64,000 bases of DNA, taken from NCBI RefSeq assembly GCF_029227915.1, contig NC_079877.1, forward strand, positions 14,648,851 to 14,712,850, in the 5' to 3' direction. Every line of letters starts with the position of its first letter. Within the stretch, counting starts at the first letter, position 1. The position numbers were made by a program, and so were the translations under genes. Below are positions 1-10,775 of the stretch, piece after piece. The notes under the pieces are model-generated. The model was not told where the DNA came from. It ran no database searches and saw only the letters and a list, made by a program, of their open reading frames with translations. Origin of the DNA: Hydractinia symbiolongicarpus (Eukaryota > Cnidaria > Hydrozoa > Anthoathecata > Hydractiniidae).

Positions 1-521
1 ACAATTTTTGCAACTTAGCTGAGTCACTTCTTGGTAAGATTGATATACTAAATATTTCTGTGAATATACATCAAATGTTAATGTTAGGACCAAGTAGAAG
101 ACACGATCAAAACCTTTAGTTGAGCTTCATGCTAGCAACGAATACTATAGACCATTTTTTGCGTGATGTAGTTGTTTTTATTTTACTTTAAGAACAATGG
201 GCATGCGCGCACGTTTTTTCAGGTAAAAACGCAGGACTCGCATAGGGTAAAATGGCTGTTAATGAAGATTAAGGATTTTTGGGGTAGCTTAAGATCAAAG
301 AGGAACTAAAACTAAATTTTAACTATATTATTTTAATTCTTCTTAAAATATTTTACTTATTTTAAGTAAATATTCCTTTTTTGGTCGGTTGTTTATATTT
401 CCCACCTACCTAAATGCCTGTGCATGTGCAAAAAAACTCTAACTTTTTTAACTTTCGTAAACATTGGAAAGACATCTATAAAGATATACTTTTACTTACA
501 TTGCTCTTGTTAAATTTTTAG
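1..521. other. Non-coding, no identified feature
   Basis: AT-rich sequence upstream of the first exon. It probably contains intron sequence, because it ends in a polypyrimidine/AG acceptor. I see no other gene, repeat or RNA signal. Confidence 0.5.
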
Positions 522-889
522 ATATTTCAGCATCGTGTTCAACAGTTCAGAGTAAATTATCCTTTGAATGTCACGATAAATTTATCGGTGAGGATATAAG
601 CTTGAAACTACAAGTAAGATCATGTACAGACATTGGCGTGGCAGTTGAAATTGATGCACTTCATATAAAATTCGACAAAGACTTACACTCATCCATATCT
701 CTTCCTATCCCTGGTTTCACCTATCGTGGTCTAGCTGGTGTATTTCTTGTCATTGACTTCTCAGATGACGATGGTTATCTTGTACTTAAGGTATTATATT
801 CTTTTGTGACTGAGAACAAAGCTTGTTCAAAGTGTTCTGAGAATGCCCTATACGCGTTTACTTGGTCGGTAAATAAATTAGGTATTTAA
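522..889 (+). CDS. Exon of an unrecognised, probably extracellular protein (partial gene)
   Basis: An open reading frame begins right after a splice acceptor at 520-521, with a second AG 9 nt downstream at 529-530 in the same phase. It runs to a stop at 887-889. The first part has well-spaced cysteines (near 536, 569 and 620) and alternating hydrophobic residues, with stretches such as SISLPIPGF and GVFLVIDFSDDD, suggesting a beta-rich secreted domain. A weak GTATTA donor at 791 could end the exon in phase 0; otherwise the frame continues for 33 codons and includes a CxxC pair. An AATAAA near 1,051 fits a terminal exon. The upstream exons, signal peptide and start lie before the window. Family not recognised; the coding call rests on composition and splice phase. 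Confidence 0.5.
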
Positions 890-2111
890 TTTGAGAGAAA
901 AAAGGGTGAATAACAACTTTCACATTCGACGATGGAAGAAGAATCTTCCGAAGCGTCGCCTATTAAACTATCATGTTCTTGCCGATTTTTTTAGCTAAAT
1001 CACATAGCTATATACCTATATTAATTCATACTTTTTCAGACATAAAAAAACAATAAAAAGTTAGTTCTTACACAACCAAGGAGCGTGATGCGTTCGCTAT
1101 TACCTAGTAAAAATTTTCCATTGTTAATCGGATTCCCTTAACCAGCAAATTTTAATGATATTTTTAAACCTCATAACATACTTTGTTTTGCTTTGTCTTC
1201 TTTATCTCAGTTGTTTTTTTCATTTATTGATACGTAAATAACTCTATTTTCTCACATTTTGGGATGCCTCTGCTGTTAAATCAAAATCAAATAAAGAATA
1301 ATAATGTATATATACGCCCCAAAGTATAAGTGTACGCCCTAAAGTATAAATGTACGCCCTAAAGCATAAATGTACGGCCTAAAGTGTAAATATACACCCC
1401 GAGAGCTTAACATTACTAAATTAAAAGAGTTTCATAGAAGAGCGGAAAACATGCTGGCGCTTTGTACTTCCTCGGGCGCAATATGAAAAATTAGTGTTAA
1501 CATACCCGGAATTGTATTTCTGTATTAAAAATAATACTCGGAATGCAGACAATAATAGAGACTTTTGAGTTAACATTTTCGGAGATGAGAAGGCAAACGA
1601 AGCAGCCTTGGGTTTTTTTTCACATAAAAATAATGGCACTAGTTATGAAAACCGATTTCTTGAAGCCAATGAATCTGCTGCAATGAATTTTGAAAATTCA
1701 CAGGAAACAATAAACAAAAACCAACAATCTACAGAAACCAAAACAATTTATTAACCTTATCAAGATTTATAAAAAACAGCTTTAAATTTTTGACAGACAA
1801 ACAATAACAACGCAGTATGAGGTTTCGCTTTATTGAAAGATAGCATCTCTCGCCCTCATTGTACGCAATCTAAAAAAAATAAGAAAAAAAATTTATATAG
1901 TATATTATATTATATATGTAGTAAAGTCTCTAATTACATTAAAATCCAGTGCCTTCGAGGGACGATATTTAGACCCTAATTTCCAAACTACAAATACATA
2001 TCATTTGTTGGGACAGAGTGCTCAAAAAGTGTTTATTAGATACAATATGCTTAATATAATTAAATAAAGTCATGCAACTCTGTTTAATTTGAGGGCTGTC
2101 TTCTTTTTTTG
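890..2111. other. Intergenic, mostly featureless apart from one tandem repeat
   Basis: AT-rich, with many stops in all frames. AATAAA near 1,051 may serve the exon ending at 889. The only clear structure is the 20-bp tandem array listed separately. Confidence 0.5.
1311..1400. repeat. 20-bp tandem repeat, about 4.5 copies
   Basis: The unit is close to TGTACGCCCTAAAGTATAAA. The copies differ at a few positions, and the outer ones are the most diverged (TATACGCCCC at the left, TATACACCCC at the right). It is a short minisatellite with no coding potential. Confidence 0.85.
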
Positions 2112-2340
2112 GGATTGGTAGTTCAGTCGGTAGAGCTTCACACAGGGTTCAATCCCACATAACAGTCGTTCCTTATTGTACAGAAATTTAAAAGGTTTCT
2201 GTAGCTCAAATGGAAACTTTTTAACACTCTAGAACCGTCTATGTTGTCCCTCCTGGAAAAAAATTGACAGGGTAAATTTATTGGAATTAATGAGGCTAAC
2301 CACATAAAATATAGATCACTACTTGTTGTGGCCAAGACAA
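2112..2340 (+). mobile_element. tRNA-derived SINE relic
   Basis: The head reads like a tRNA with the anticodon arm deleted. An A-box-like TAGTTCAGTCGGTAGAGC is followed closely by a B-box-like GGGTTCAATCCC. A second A-box-like stretch (GTAGCTCAAATGG) lies about 60 bp downstream, and the body ends around the stretch ATTGACAGGGTAAAT and GAGGCTAACCACATAAA. It is too deleted to be a functional tRNA, so a pol III-derived SINE is the best reading. The 3' border is approximate. Confidence 0.55.
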
Positions 2341-5300
2341 CAGACTTGAAAGCACTATTTTTCATTTGGAAATCACAAATTGTTTTAAAAATTTGCCCAA
2401 GCTTGCCCGCATATTTATGGCTTCTTTTGGCAAGTTGACACGCATACTAATCTACCATAATGAACACAAAAGTTACGAAAAACACGAAATTTGATTAAGG
2501 TGTATTATGTGGTTTCACAGTCTTAAAGGTTCATTCAGGAGTAGTTTTTACGTATCATAACTTAGCTAAACCACATTATTGTAAGCTCATGAAGCACAAT
2601 GCAAAAACATAAGGTTGTAAAGAAAATGATGAAGGCTTAAAATTTTTTTATCTTTTTTAAATATTTTTGTATATGTCCAAACTTATCTCCCAAAACAATA
2701 ATCACATTAACGGTCGCCAACATTATCGAACAAAAGTCCAATTGGTCATTCGTGACTTCACACGTCGTACATAAGCTCACTTCTTGAAAAATGTATTGCG
2801 AGGTTCGAGTGTTGAAGAGTTTAACAACATGCGAAAGTAGGTAAACAAAGGAGAACTTTCAGGTAAAGGCGCCATTTGATGAAATAGTTCAGATTTAGAA
2901 CATATATCAGCAAAAAGACCCTAGTAGCAACAGTACAAATGTTTTTAACCACAAATGAGCTAATACCTTAAAGAATGAAAAGGTATATTGTCCCGTTAGT
3001 TTTGGATTGATGATGCAACAAAAAAAAGAAACAACTTGAGTTGTAGGAAATATTTAAAACTTGTGTAATGAAGTTTGAAAAGAAAGAGTTTTGTTAATAC
3101 TTTATGGATTGAATTTTCTTCTTTGACTGTAGCTAGATGTAGCTAATGATTCGATTGAAGGATGACAGCAAAAAATATTTCCCATGGTGGGCACAGGCAC
3201 CAAAAAGTAATTTAGTTAGCTAGCTACATCAAACCAAGAAAAAAATGTTAATATAACTTTCAAATCATCCATACCTTCGCAACTCACTTTTCTTCTGCTG
3301 TATGAAAAGGATACCAGAAACCAATTCAAGCTGATAATTTGGTACTTTAAATCTTATTCTTAATGAAGTCATTAATATAACACGTTTTTGCGCATTATAA
3401 ACGTTCAAATTAATATAACGTGCCTTCAAAGAAAAGGTGTATACGTGTATTTGTGTTAGGTCTGTAAAATACACGATAATTCAAATTTAGATAGCCGTTT
3501 GCTGATTGCTTGAGTGTACTTGCCAGTCTTTCGCTTTTGGTAAACCGGAAATCGGGAAATAACGGTGGGGGGAGGTAGGAAAGACGGGGGTAAGGGGGTA
3601 CAAAGCCTATTTATTGGCATTTTCAGCTAACATTTATAACAGCTGCTCGGTCCAAATTTATTTGTTCTATTAGACAAAAAAATAATCTACCTTTTCGTGG
3701 AAAAATATCAGTCATATTTCCTTACGCTGATTTTATATGATATTTTTTATTGAAATTTTAAGAATCTCAATAATTCTCTTGGTATACTTCGCGTGGCAAA
3801 CGTGCTCCACAATTTCGCTTTGCAAAAAGGCTTTTAAATAGTTCAAGATGATTTCCCTTCTATATATTAAACCCTCTATTATGAATGCACCTTCCATCTA
3901 TTACACCCTTTTCTTTTATAAAAATACAGTTATATCAAGAATGAGTTAAAAATGGGTGAAAAATTAAGGATAACCTAAAAAAACGTCGGATAGACTTCGG
4001 CTGTTGTCTGCCTTAAAACTGCAGTTGGATACAGATACAAATTTTTTTATAATTATTTCTAAAGCGTACAAAAGCAAAGAAATGTTGCGTGACATGTAAT
4101 TTGCACTAACTGAATTTAATCTACCATCTTTCTTTTTCAATGGTACTCTGGGAGCTGATAAAACTTTGAGTTTCACAAAACAAAAATTTGAAACAATTTC
4201 ACGTTATTGACCAGTTGTTTACACCCGTGAAAGCATCCACTTAAAAAAAAAACTACAAAATTTACTGTGCTACCTACCAGAAAACAGTTTGTTGTGGATT
4301 TTATTAAAACACTACAAGTACAACAAATGAAACGAAATAGACAACAACAATAACAGTGTTTAATTGCCCGTGACTTTGCCAGTACATTATTTGGTCCTTT
4401 TTTAAATTAAGTTGAAATAGCGAGTATGTTTTTGATTCCAATCGCCTGGACTTGTTTAGATAAATGTGTGTGAGTAAGCTGAACGTAACGCACATAGGAT
4501 TTTAACACAAAAACTACGCAAAGACTTAAATGCCACATCGGTAAATCAATTATGCGTTTTCTATGGTGCAAAAATGTTTAGGGCTCGAATTTCTAATGAA
4601 AGGGATAGTTGTGACAAAACCTGTTCCTTAAACTTTCGATGATTTCAATTCCACTTGTCCACTGTTTTTAGATAAAGCTTGCTGTGAAATGGGTGTTTGA
4701 GTCAATCTCAACGACTGTGTTAGAGCAGAAATTACCATTGAAATGCAAAGGTAAGTTTTGTGTAGGTGTACCGTCGGCGAGTCAACGAATTTCTGCACCA
4801 ATATCAATAATGATTGCTGGTTATCTAGTTGCCATCGTTACACTGTCTTTTTTATAATGCTATAAATGATAACAGTTAAACCGTATTTGTTGTAGGTTTT
4901 CTTGGGTACCTTCTATGCCTTTTTCCCTTGTTACTTTTAACCCAAATTGGCCTTGAGACTTGCTAATTCTTTATTCCTTTATTTGCCTACAATTTTTGCA
5001 TTAAGTAATTTCGATTTTTAATAAATGTTATAATTGTAATTGTAATCTCCAATGATTAGCAATCTAACGACATATATGATATTAATCTAAAATTCATAAA
5101 CATTTTGACTGACGTCTCGTTTTGATATTGCCCCTGGGGTTTTTTTTATCTTTTTTGTACTCATTATTAGACCTTGAAATTTTGTGACTTTTTGTAACTT
5201 TTATTGTCTTTTTGATTCTTATGAAAAAATTTTGTATTTTTTTTGTACATTTTCAGGGGTAAGCCATTTGAAAACAAGGGGTAAAATATTTAGAATATAA

Positions 5301-6160
5301 AATATAAAGTAAATATTTTTTTGTTATCTCTTTCTATGCTAAATCTTTAGTCAAAATTTTTTTAGTTTCTAAACATTTGAAAGTAATCACACGTATAAGA
5401 TAATTTGATGACCAGATGTGTAATTTACAGACCAGAACATATAATTTACGGACCAAAATAATACCAAAAAAATTAAATTACTCTTTGTCTTTGATGACGT
5501 CACTACAGATGGTAATGATTGTGGTTAATTCTTAATTTGGGGAAATATACCTACTTTTGAAAAAAAAAAAAAAATTTCTCCTAGGATATATCTAATAATT
5601 AGACTTTTTTTTATAATTATTAGAAATGTGTCCGCGAAACTTTAACCCACCCCTCCCTTGCTACAGCAGACCTAAAAAGCCTCCGCAATCCTGGTAGTTT
5701 CTACTGTATCGTATGACTATTTAGCTAATTTTAAACATATTAGATTTTCACGCATTTTTACTAATATAAAAGTTGTAATTATCGTGTATTTTTGGGTATT
5801 TTTGTATTATTTTATATAGTACATGTTCACATAGGAAATTTTACTGCATCATGATTATGACATTTGTAATATGTCGAAACTAGTCGATAAAATTCATTAT
5901 AAAACTTAAAAGTGTTTTCACTTTTTTTAAGTTATTAATCAACTTAATCCTACTGAGAACATTTGGAAATATTGAACTTAAGTTGAAAATGAAAACTGTA
6001 AAAATTAGTTCTTTAGATACTACAAAGTTAACTATACAAGAAAAAAATCAATATTTAATCTTCTTCTGTGTCAGATATCTATAAAACGTTCTCTCCAATA
6101 CTCGAAGAACATTCTCTAATACAAGACGGCCAAGTTTTTTATCTAAAGCCCCGGGTGGTA
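2341..6160. other. Intergenic, no gene seen
   Basis: AT-rich with poly-T and poly-A runs. The short open frames have no recognisable domains and no splice support. It contains a small 21-bp tandem at 5,410. Confidence 0.5.
5410..5456. repeat. About 20-bp tandem repeat, 2.3 copies
   Basis: Successive units begin GACCAG and end AATTTAC, with a third partial GACCAAAAT. Very short. Confidence 0.55.
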
Positions 6161-6167
6161 AAATATA

Positions 6168-6175
6168 TGACGTCA
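6168..6175. promoter_or_regulatory. CRE/ATF-type palindrome TGACGTCA
   Basis: A perfect TGACGTCA octamer 66 bp upstream of the THAP-like start codon. The spacing suits a promoter-proximal CREB/ATF site. That it is used is an inference. Confidence 0.4.
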
Positions 6176-6240
6176 CAATGTTCAGAAAGTTCATTTCTCA
6201 AGCGATCGTCTACGAAATAGCATTACTCTTGAGAATTAAA

Positions 6241-6327
6241 ATGGTAAGCTGTGCAGATGTTGGATGTTCAAATCGATCAAACGATAATCCAGAATTGAGT
6301 TTCCATCTAATAAGAAACTTGACTTAA
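6241..6327 (+). pseudogene. THAP-domain N-terminus, truncated by a stop after 28 codons
   Basis: The 28-codon frame from ATG 6241 starts MVSCADVGCSNRSNDNPELS followed by FH. That is the hallmark start of a THAP zinc-finger: a C-x4-C pair, the NR/N stretch and the SFH motif. The reading frame then meets TAA at 6325, before the AVPTF box and the remaining zinc ligands (C and H). Downstream sequence looks scrambled, so this is either a broken P-element/THAP-transposon copy or a dead gene exon. THAP domains are DNA-binding; nothing shows what this copy would have been fused to. Confidence 0.5.
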
Positions 6328-7026
6328 CCAGCCTTCGTTGATTTAGTCAAAGTAGCCCGAAAATTACATCATGCATTATCATGCATTATCAAAAAATCCG
6401 ATTCTAAACGACAATAAGAAAATCTTGAGAGATAAATTTCTTAGCTAGGTTTGGGCAGGTCGTCAACAATGCTAGATTTTTTGACGAATCATTTAAAATG
6501 ACTGCACTACTAAGTTCATAATTGTGTTTCTAGAACAAGTGTCTTTCTAAATTTAAACATGCTAAAGTTATCGCATAACTTATATACATAGTGTGTTGTT
6601 TTCAATCCCACGTTCCTAATAGTCCAACTTTCTAGGAAATATAAACATTGGAAAATCCATTTTATAAAACCCAATGAATTGCCTATATATATTTCACATT
6701 TTTTAATTATTCGGTAACAAAGGACATGACCTTTTTTATTAATTTATTTCTGTGTTCGACTACACTAAGTTCATTTTAACAATTTACATTGCTGGCTAAA
6801 TTATGGTATTCAGAATAACGACAAATATTTCAATAAATAAACAACCTGTCATGAAACTATTTTCAGCAGGATTTAGTCATAAGTTCCAAGCAAAAATCTT
6901 CTTTTTCTTTTAAGAACAGTATAGTAAGGGTTACCAAAAAAAATATACCTTTCATATTGAGTTTTAGCCACTATTATTACATAACCTTTCCATGCACAAT
7001 GCAGCCATTTCCACTTTGTGCTCGAG

Positions 7027-7072
7027 TAAAAAGTCGTGCTACAGGCACGCGAGATAGCAAATGCAATATGTT
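7027..7072. repeat. Dispersed repeat, copy 1 (partner at 56,857)
   Basis: This stretch contains AAAAGTCGTGCTACAGGCAC and then GCAAATGC. It matches 56,857-56,900 in the same orientation with only a few differences. The family is unidentified. Confidence 0.6.
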
Positions 7073-7321
7073 TAGTCCACTTTGGTTCGACAGGAGAATT
7101 TTAGAGGAATTTCATAGACGGGCAAATCAATGGGGCTAGCAAATGGTCTGTATTGTATTATGCCACTGTTCTTTTGTGAGCCAAAGATGCCACGTTAATA
7201 ACGGCATGCAGATTTGCGTCAATTTTTCCACGGGCTATTGACTAATTTTGAACCAAATCCTTTTAATGAAAAAAGAAAAAAATATCAAAAGTTGAAAACT
7301 ATCTGAGTTCATCACTAACAA

Positions 7322-7405
7322 ATTGCTGCACGTAGTGTAGTGGGTTAGTCTGCAGCTCCCAGTTCTGGGGACTGCGGTTCACTGCCAGGCAGTATGTTAG
7401 TGATG
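7322..7405 (+). mobile_element. tRNA-derived SINE head
   Basis: A-box-like TAGTGTAGTGGGTTAGT, then a possible anticodon hairpin (CAGCTCCCAGTTCTGGGG), then B-box-like GGTTCACTGCC. The arrangement is tRNA-like, but the stems do not close to a functional tRNA. Called a SINE relic; the tail is not delimited. Confidence 0.5.
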
Positions 7406-9162
7406 AACAAAGTAGTTGTTCTTCAATATAAAATAAAGTTATTGCCTAGATCATGCTAAATTTTTGATATGAAATATTTGAAGACGAAGCGGGCTGTTAA
7501 GAACCACATCAAGTCATTTTCAAAATGTCAAAGTGTGCTAATAAAACTTGATAAAAAATTATGTATATGGTATAAAAATAGTTTTTTTGACTGACCTCAA
7601 TATTTTCTTACCTGCGACGTTATTTGTTATTTGTTCAAAAAACACATACATCACTGTAGGTTAACAAAAGTCATTGTGGTTGATTTTTACAATCATTTTG
7701 TTGGCTTCCAATTATGTGTCACGTTATTTTTTTTCTTCCTTGCTAACCACATCCTACCACTCCTTTGCCTTGACAACTGACGGAACAGGTTTTTCATTAC
7801 ATGTGTTTTTCATTAAACGTTGCCTTGCAGAAAATTCAAGTCACAAAGTCGAACAGTACAAATTTAATTTCTTTAAAATTTTACTGAAATATTTTTTCAT
7901 AAACCTTTGTGTTACTTATCAAACAACTTTCAGTGAGTCATGGGTAATGTGCACATAATTATGGCTTAAATGCTATAAATGACAAAGATTAAAATTTAAC
8001 TTTAGGGTAGGTATACAGCAAAAAATCGAGTTTCTTGAATGATTCTGGAACGTAAAAAAAACCAGCTCAGACGAAATAACTTGTAAACCTCTCCAGCTCG
8101 ATAGGACAATGTCTTAATGCACAGAATTACTGGCTATAAACTACGAAATATTAACTCGTTAAACTCAAGCTGAATTGAGGTGAAAAACTCAAACTAAGGC
8201 ATATAAATCTGACCGGATTAAATCTATTTTTGCAGATGGCTGTAACGGAATAATAGGTAGTGATGAGAATAATTAAAATCAAAAAGTAAGGCAGGCACGC
8301 TTATATTATTATCCTAATTGTTAAAGGTAAAGGCAGTAGTTCCAGATCAGACAAGCATTCATATAAAGCATGTTTTGTGGAAATTATATCAACATATTTT
8401 ACGATAGATAACTTTAGTTTATTAGTTCTTGTTAGGGGATACTTAATATCATTTTTTAGCTGTTGCTAGAAATTGCTTTACCTGATCTGATGACTTAACA
8501 TGAAAAAAAACATTGATTATATGGCAGAAACTTCTGCATTTCAAGCATGCGTGTTATATATTTTATAAATTATACATTAAAACCCATTCATTATCCAATC
8601 TTTGTGTACAACGTAATTCAAGTTACCTTATGAGTTTATTAATAGAACGAATGATCAAAACCTTTCCTTCAGTTAACGCAACAAACAGTGAGCAACGAGT
8701 CCTATCAACAATAGACCAAAACTAATAGAAAATTTTTAATAATAATAAAGAATATTATTATTGTATGAACAAATGGACTTTTAATATTTTCATTTATTGC
8801 AAGTAAAACTTACAATTTGCAGTCTCGCTTTAATCAGCGCATCAAAATAACGATCAATTTAGCATATCAGAGGAAGTAAAGTGTTATGCAAAATAAATTT
8901 CGTATTATCTGACCTTTCGCTTAAATAATACGTCAAATAATGCTAGCTGTTACCGATTTGGCTGCTGTTTGTGTTAATGTCAATGATCCTGAAAAGTTTA
9001 AAATTTCTTTAGCGTTCCAGAATTATGAATCTTTTGTTCTGAAAGCAACATTTGTCAAAATAAATCATCATGGGTCATTTTAGAGGTGTATTTGAAATCA
9101 CGTATTAAATATTTTATGCTGACTAACAACACTCCTATTGATAGCTTGGTACGCCTAAAAGG

Positions 9163-9170
9163 TATAAAAA
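9163..9170 (+). promoter_or_regulatory. TATA box of the secreted-protein gene
   Basis: TATAAAAA lies 60 bp upstream of ATG 9223. Transcription would start near 9193-9200, leaving a leader of roughly 25-30 nt. A strong TATA box is typical of highly expressed, cell-type-specific genes. Confidence 0.7.
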
Positions 9171-9222
9171 GGGATTCCAGCTTGTAGTGTAGTCAATCAT
9201 TTGTTGATTTGAATCAAGCAAG

Positions 9223-10540
9223 ATGAAATTTTTTGCTAGTTTCAATGCGGTAAGTTAGCAATACTTTCGTTAACTAAACATTACTTTTCTCTTCGCTCTT
9301 TCAATTCCTCTGCATGTTACACTACTAGATACAGGTAAGATGCAGTAACTTAATTTTTTATTTTTATACTAGCGATCTATTAATTATCTAAAACTGTTAT
9401 ATTATTATTATCGGAGTTATTTAACTAGGACAGCTTCTTCAATTCCTATTGGTACTGCTATCAGTGTGGTTCCTGCGAAGGAGGTCCTAGTGCATTTAAA
9501 GTTTGTTTTAGAGTTTGAACCCAATACCTCCAGATACAAACTGTCCTTAAAGGAATTCACTTTTAAGTTCGGTTTCCTGCAAATCTTTGGATCTTTTAAC
9601 TAAATGACAGCAGTAAAAAGAGTGTCCTAACTACAAATTATTTAGGTATGATTTACATTGGTGGTATTTTTAAAGGAAAAGTAATGACAGGAAAGAGAAG
9701 TTTGTGATGTTTGGAACATCTTACAAGCAGAATAAATGCAATCCTCAAGATGCGAATTCCGACGCAACTATTCAGCTATTTTTAACTTGGCATAGAGGTG
9801 CTTAATAATCATAACCTTCACTCAGGCAAAAACATGGTTTGCTCTCGCGGAGACACTTAATTCACTCCCCCTTCCCTGACAAATAGAATCAAAAAATTGC
9901 TTTTTACAGCACTGCACCGTGTTTTTTTACTTCCGCTCAACTAATGCTTAAGGTAAACGACATTGTCCTACTGCAATAAAATTTGTAAGTATTTAACAAT
10001 GTATTTTTAATATTTTAGGTCATCCTTCTATTTGTTGTAACTGTGCACGGCTTGTCCAACGATGGACCCCCCAATGTCCCAAACAATGTGACAGCAGATC
10101 AGACAATGGACCAAGTATTGAAACTCCTCGGTGTCAGATCTCGTGAAGAAGTCGTCATACCTCTAATAAAATATTCTCTTAATATTTCGACCAAAGCGAG
10201 AAAATTGCGACACTATATTGCAGATTTAGAACAAGAAAATTTTCTTCCAAAAAGCAACAAGAAGAAAATGGACCGGCTTCAAACAGATTCCGGTAACGGG
10301 ATACATGCGACTAATCGTCCAGAAACTGCACTGTTGGGAGATTGGAAACTCGATTCTCCTATCATCCAAAACCACAGATCATCTGGTTGTGCGAGTACTG
10401 TACCATGTGAGACATGTTGTACATGCCTTGCAAACTTCGTATATGATCCTAGCACACATGGAATTATAACAGACGGTTGTTTATGGTGTTTCTTCAACCA
10501 TGGTTACTGCATTGGAAACTGTTGTGAGTTGGGCGGATAA
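9223..10540 (+). CDS. Small secreted protein with a ten-cysteine C-terminal module
   Basis: Two coding exons, 9223-9249 and 10019-10540, joined in phase 0 across a 769-nt intron (GTAAGT donor, TTTTAG acceptor), give 182 residues. The junction falls inside a signal peptide: MKFFASFNA from exon 1, then VILLFVVTVHG from exon 2, with probable cleavage near residue 20. The middle is helical and basic, with a KKK site at about 90-92 that might be processed. All ten cysteines lie at the C-terminus (residues 133, 139, 142, 143, 145, 163, 166, 173, 177, 178), including two CC pairs, compatible with five disulfides. A TATA box precedes it and AATAAA follows at 10,770. I do not recognise the family. It could be a gland or nematocyst product, an antimicrobial peptide or a signalling protein; no function can be assigned. 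Confidence 0.8.
9437..9540 (-). mobile_element. SINE relic, internally deleted, within the secreted-gene intron
   Basis: Shares CCTGCGAAGG and GGTCCTAGTGCATTTAAAG with copies near 44,915 and 61,776. Near 9,515 it has TTTGAACCCAATACCTCC, matching the reverse complement of the B-box region of the 45-kb copy. The middle is deleted relative to that copy. Confidence 0.6.
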
Positions 10541-10769
10541 AAAGAAACTTTTAAGAGACAGTGTTTAGCTATCTATTTTTTTATAATGTTAAATTTTCTA
10601 AGAGATCGATCAGTAACGGAGCAATTAGTAAAAACACTTATCTGAAACTCTTTCTTTGTGACTGCTTCTTACATTCTATTACTCATTAGAATGACTCTCT
10701 TTATTTTTATTGCACACACATTGCATTTCCCAGTGATCCAAATGTCTTCTCTAACAGTACAAAATATGC

Positions 10770-10775
10770 AATAAA
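10770..10775 (+). terminator. Polyadenylation signal AATAAA
   Basis: A canonical hexamer 230 bp after the stop of the secreted-protein gene, followed by a T-rich stretch. Confidence 0.55.

Larger units (their letters stand above)
6328..9162. other. Intergenic with dispersed repeats only
   Basis: Holds a dispersed motif at 7,027 and a SINE at 7,322. No open frame has domain or splice support. The last 200 bp form the promoter region of the secreted-protein gene. Confidence 0.5.

Noticed and set aside
1311-1400. CRISPR-like array
   Set aside because: Units are contiguous with no unique spacers and the context is eukaryotic.
2112-2160. Functional tRNA gene at the 2.1-kb head
   Set aside because: The A- and B-box-like segments are almost adjacent, leaving no anticodon arm; called a SINE relic instead.
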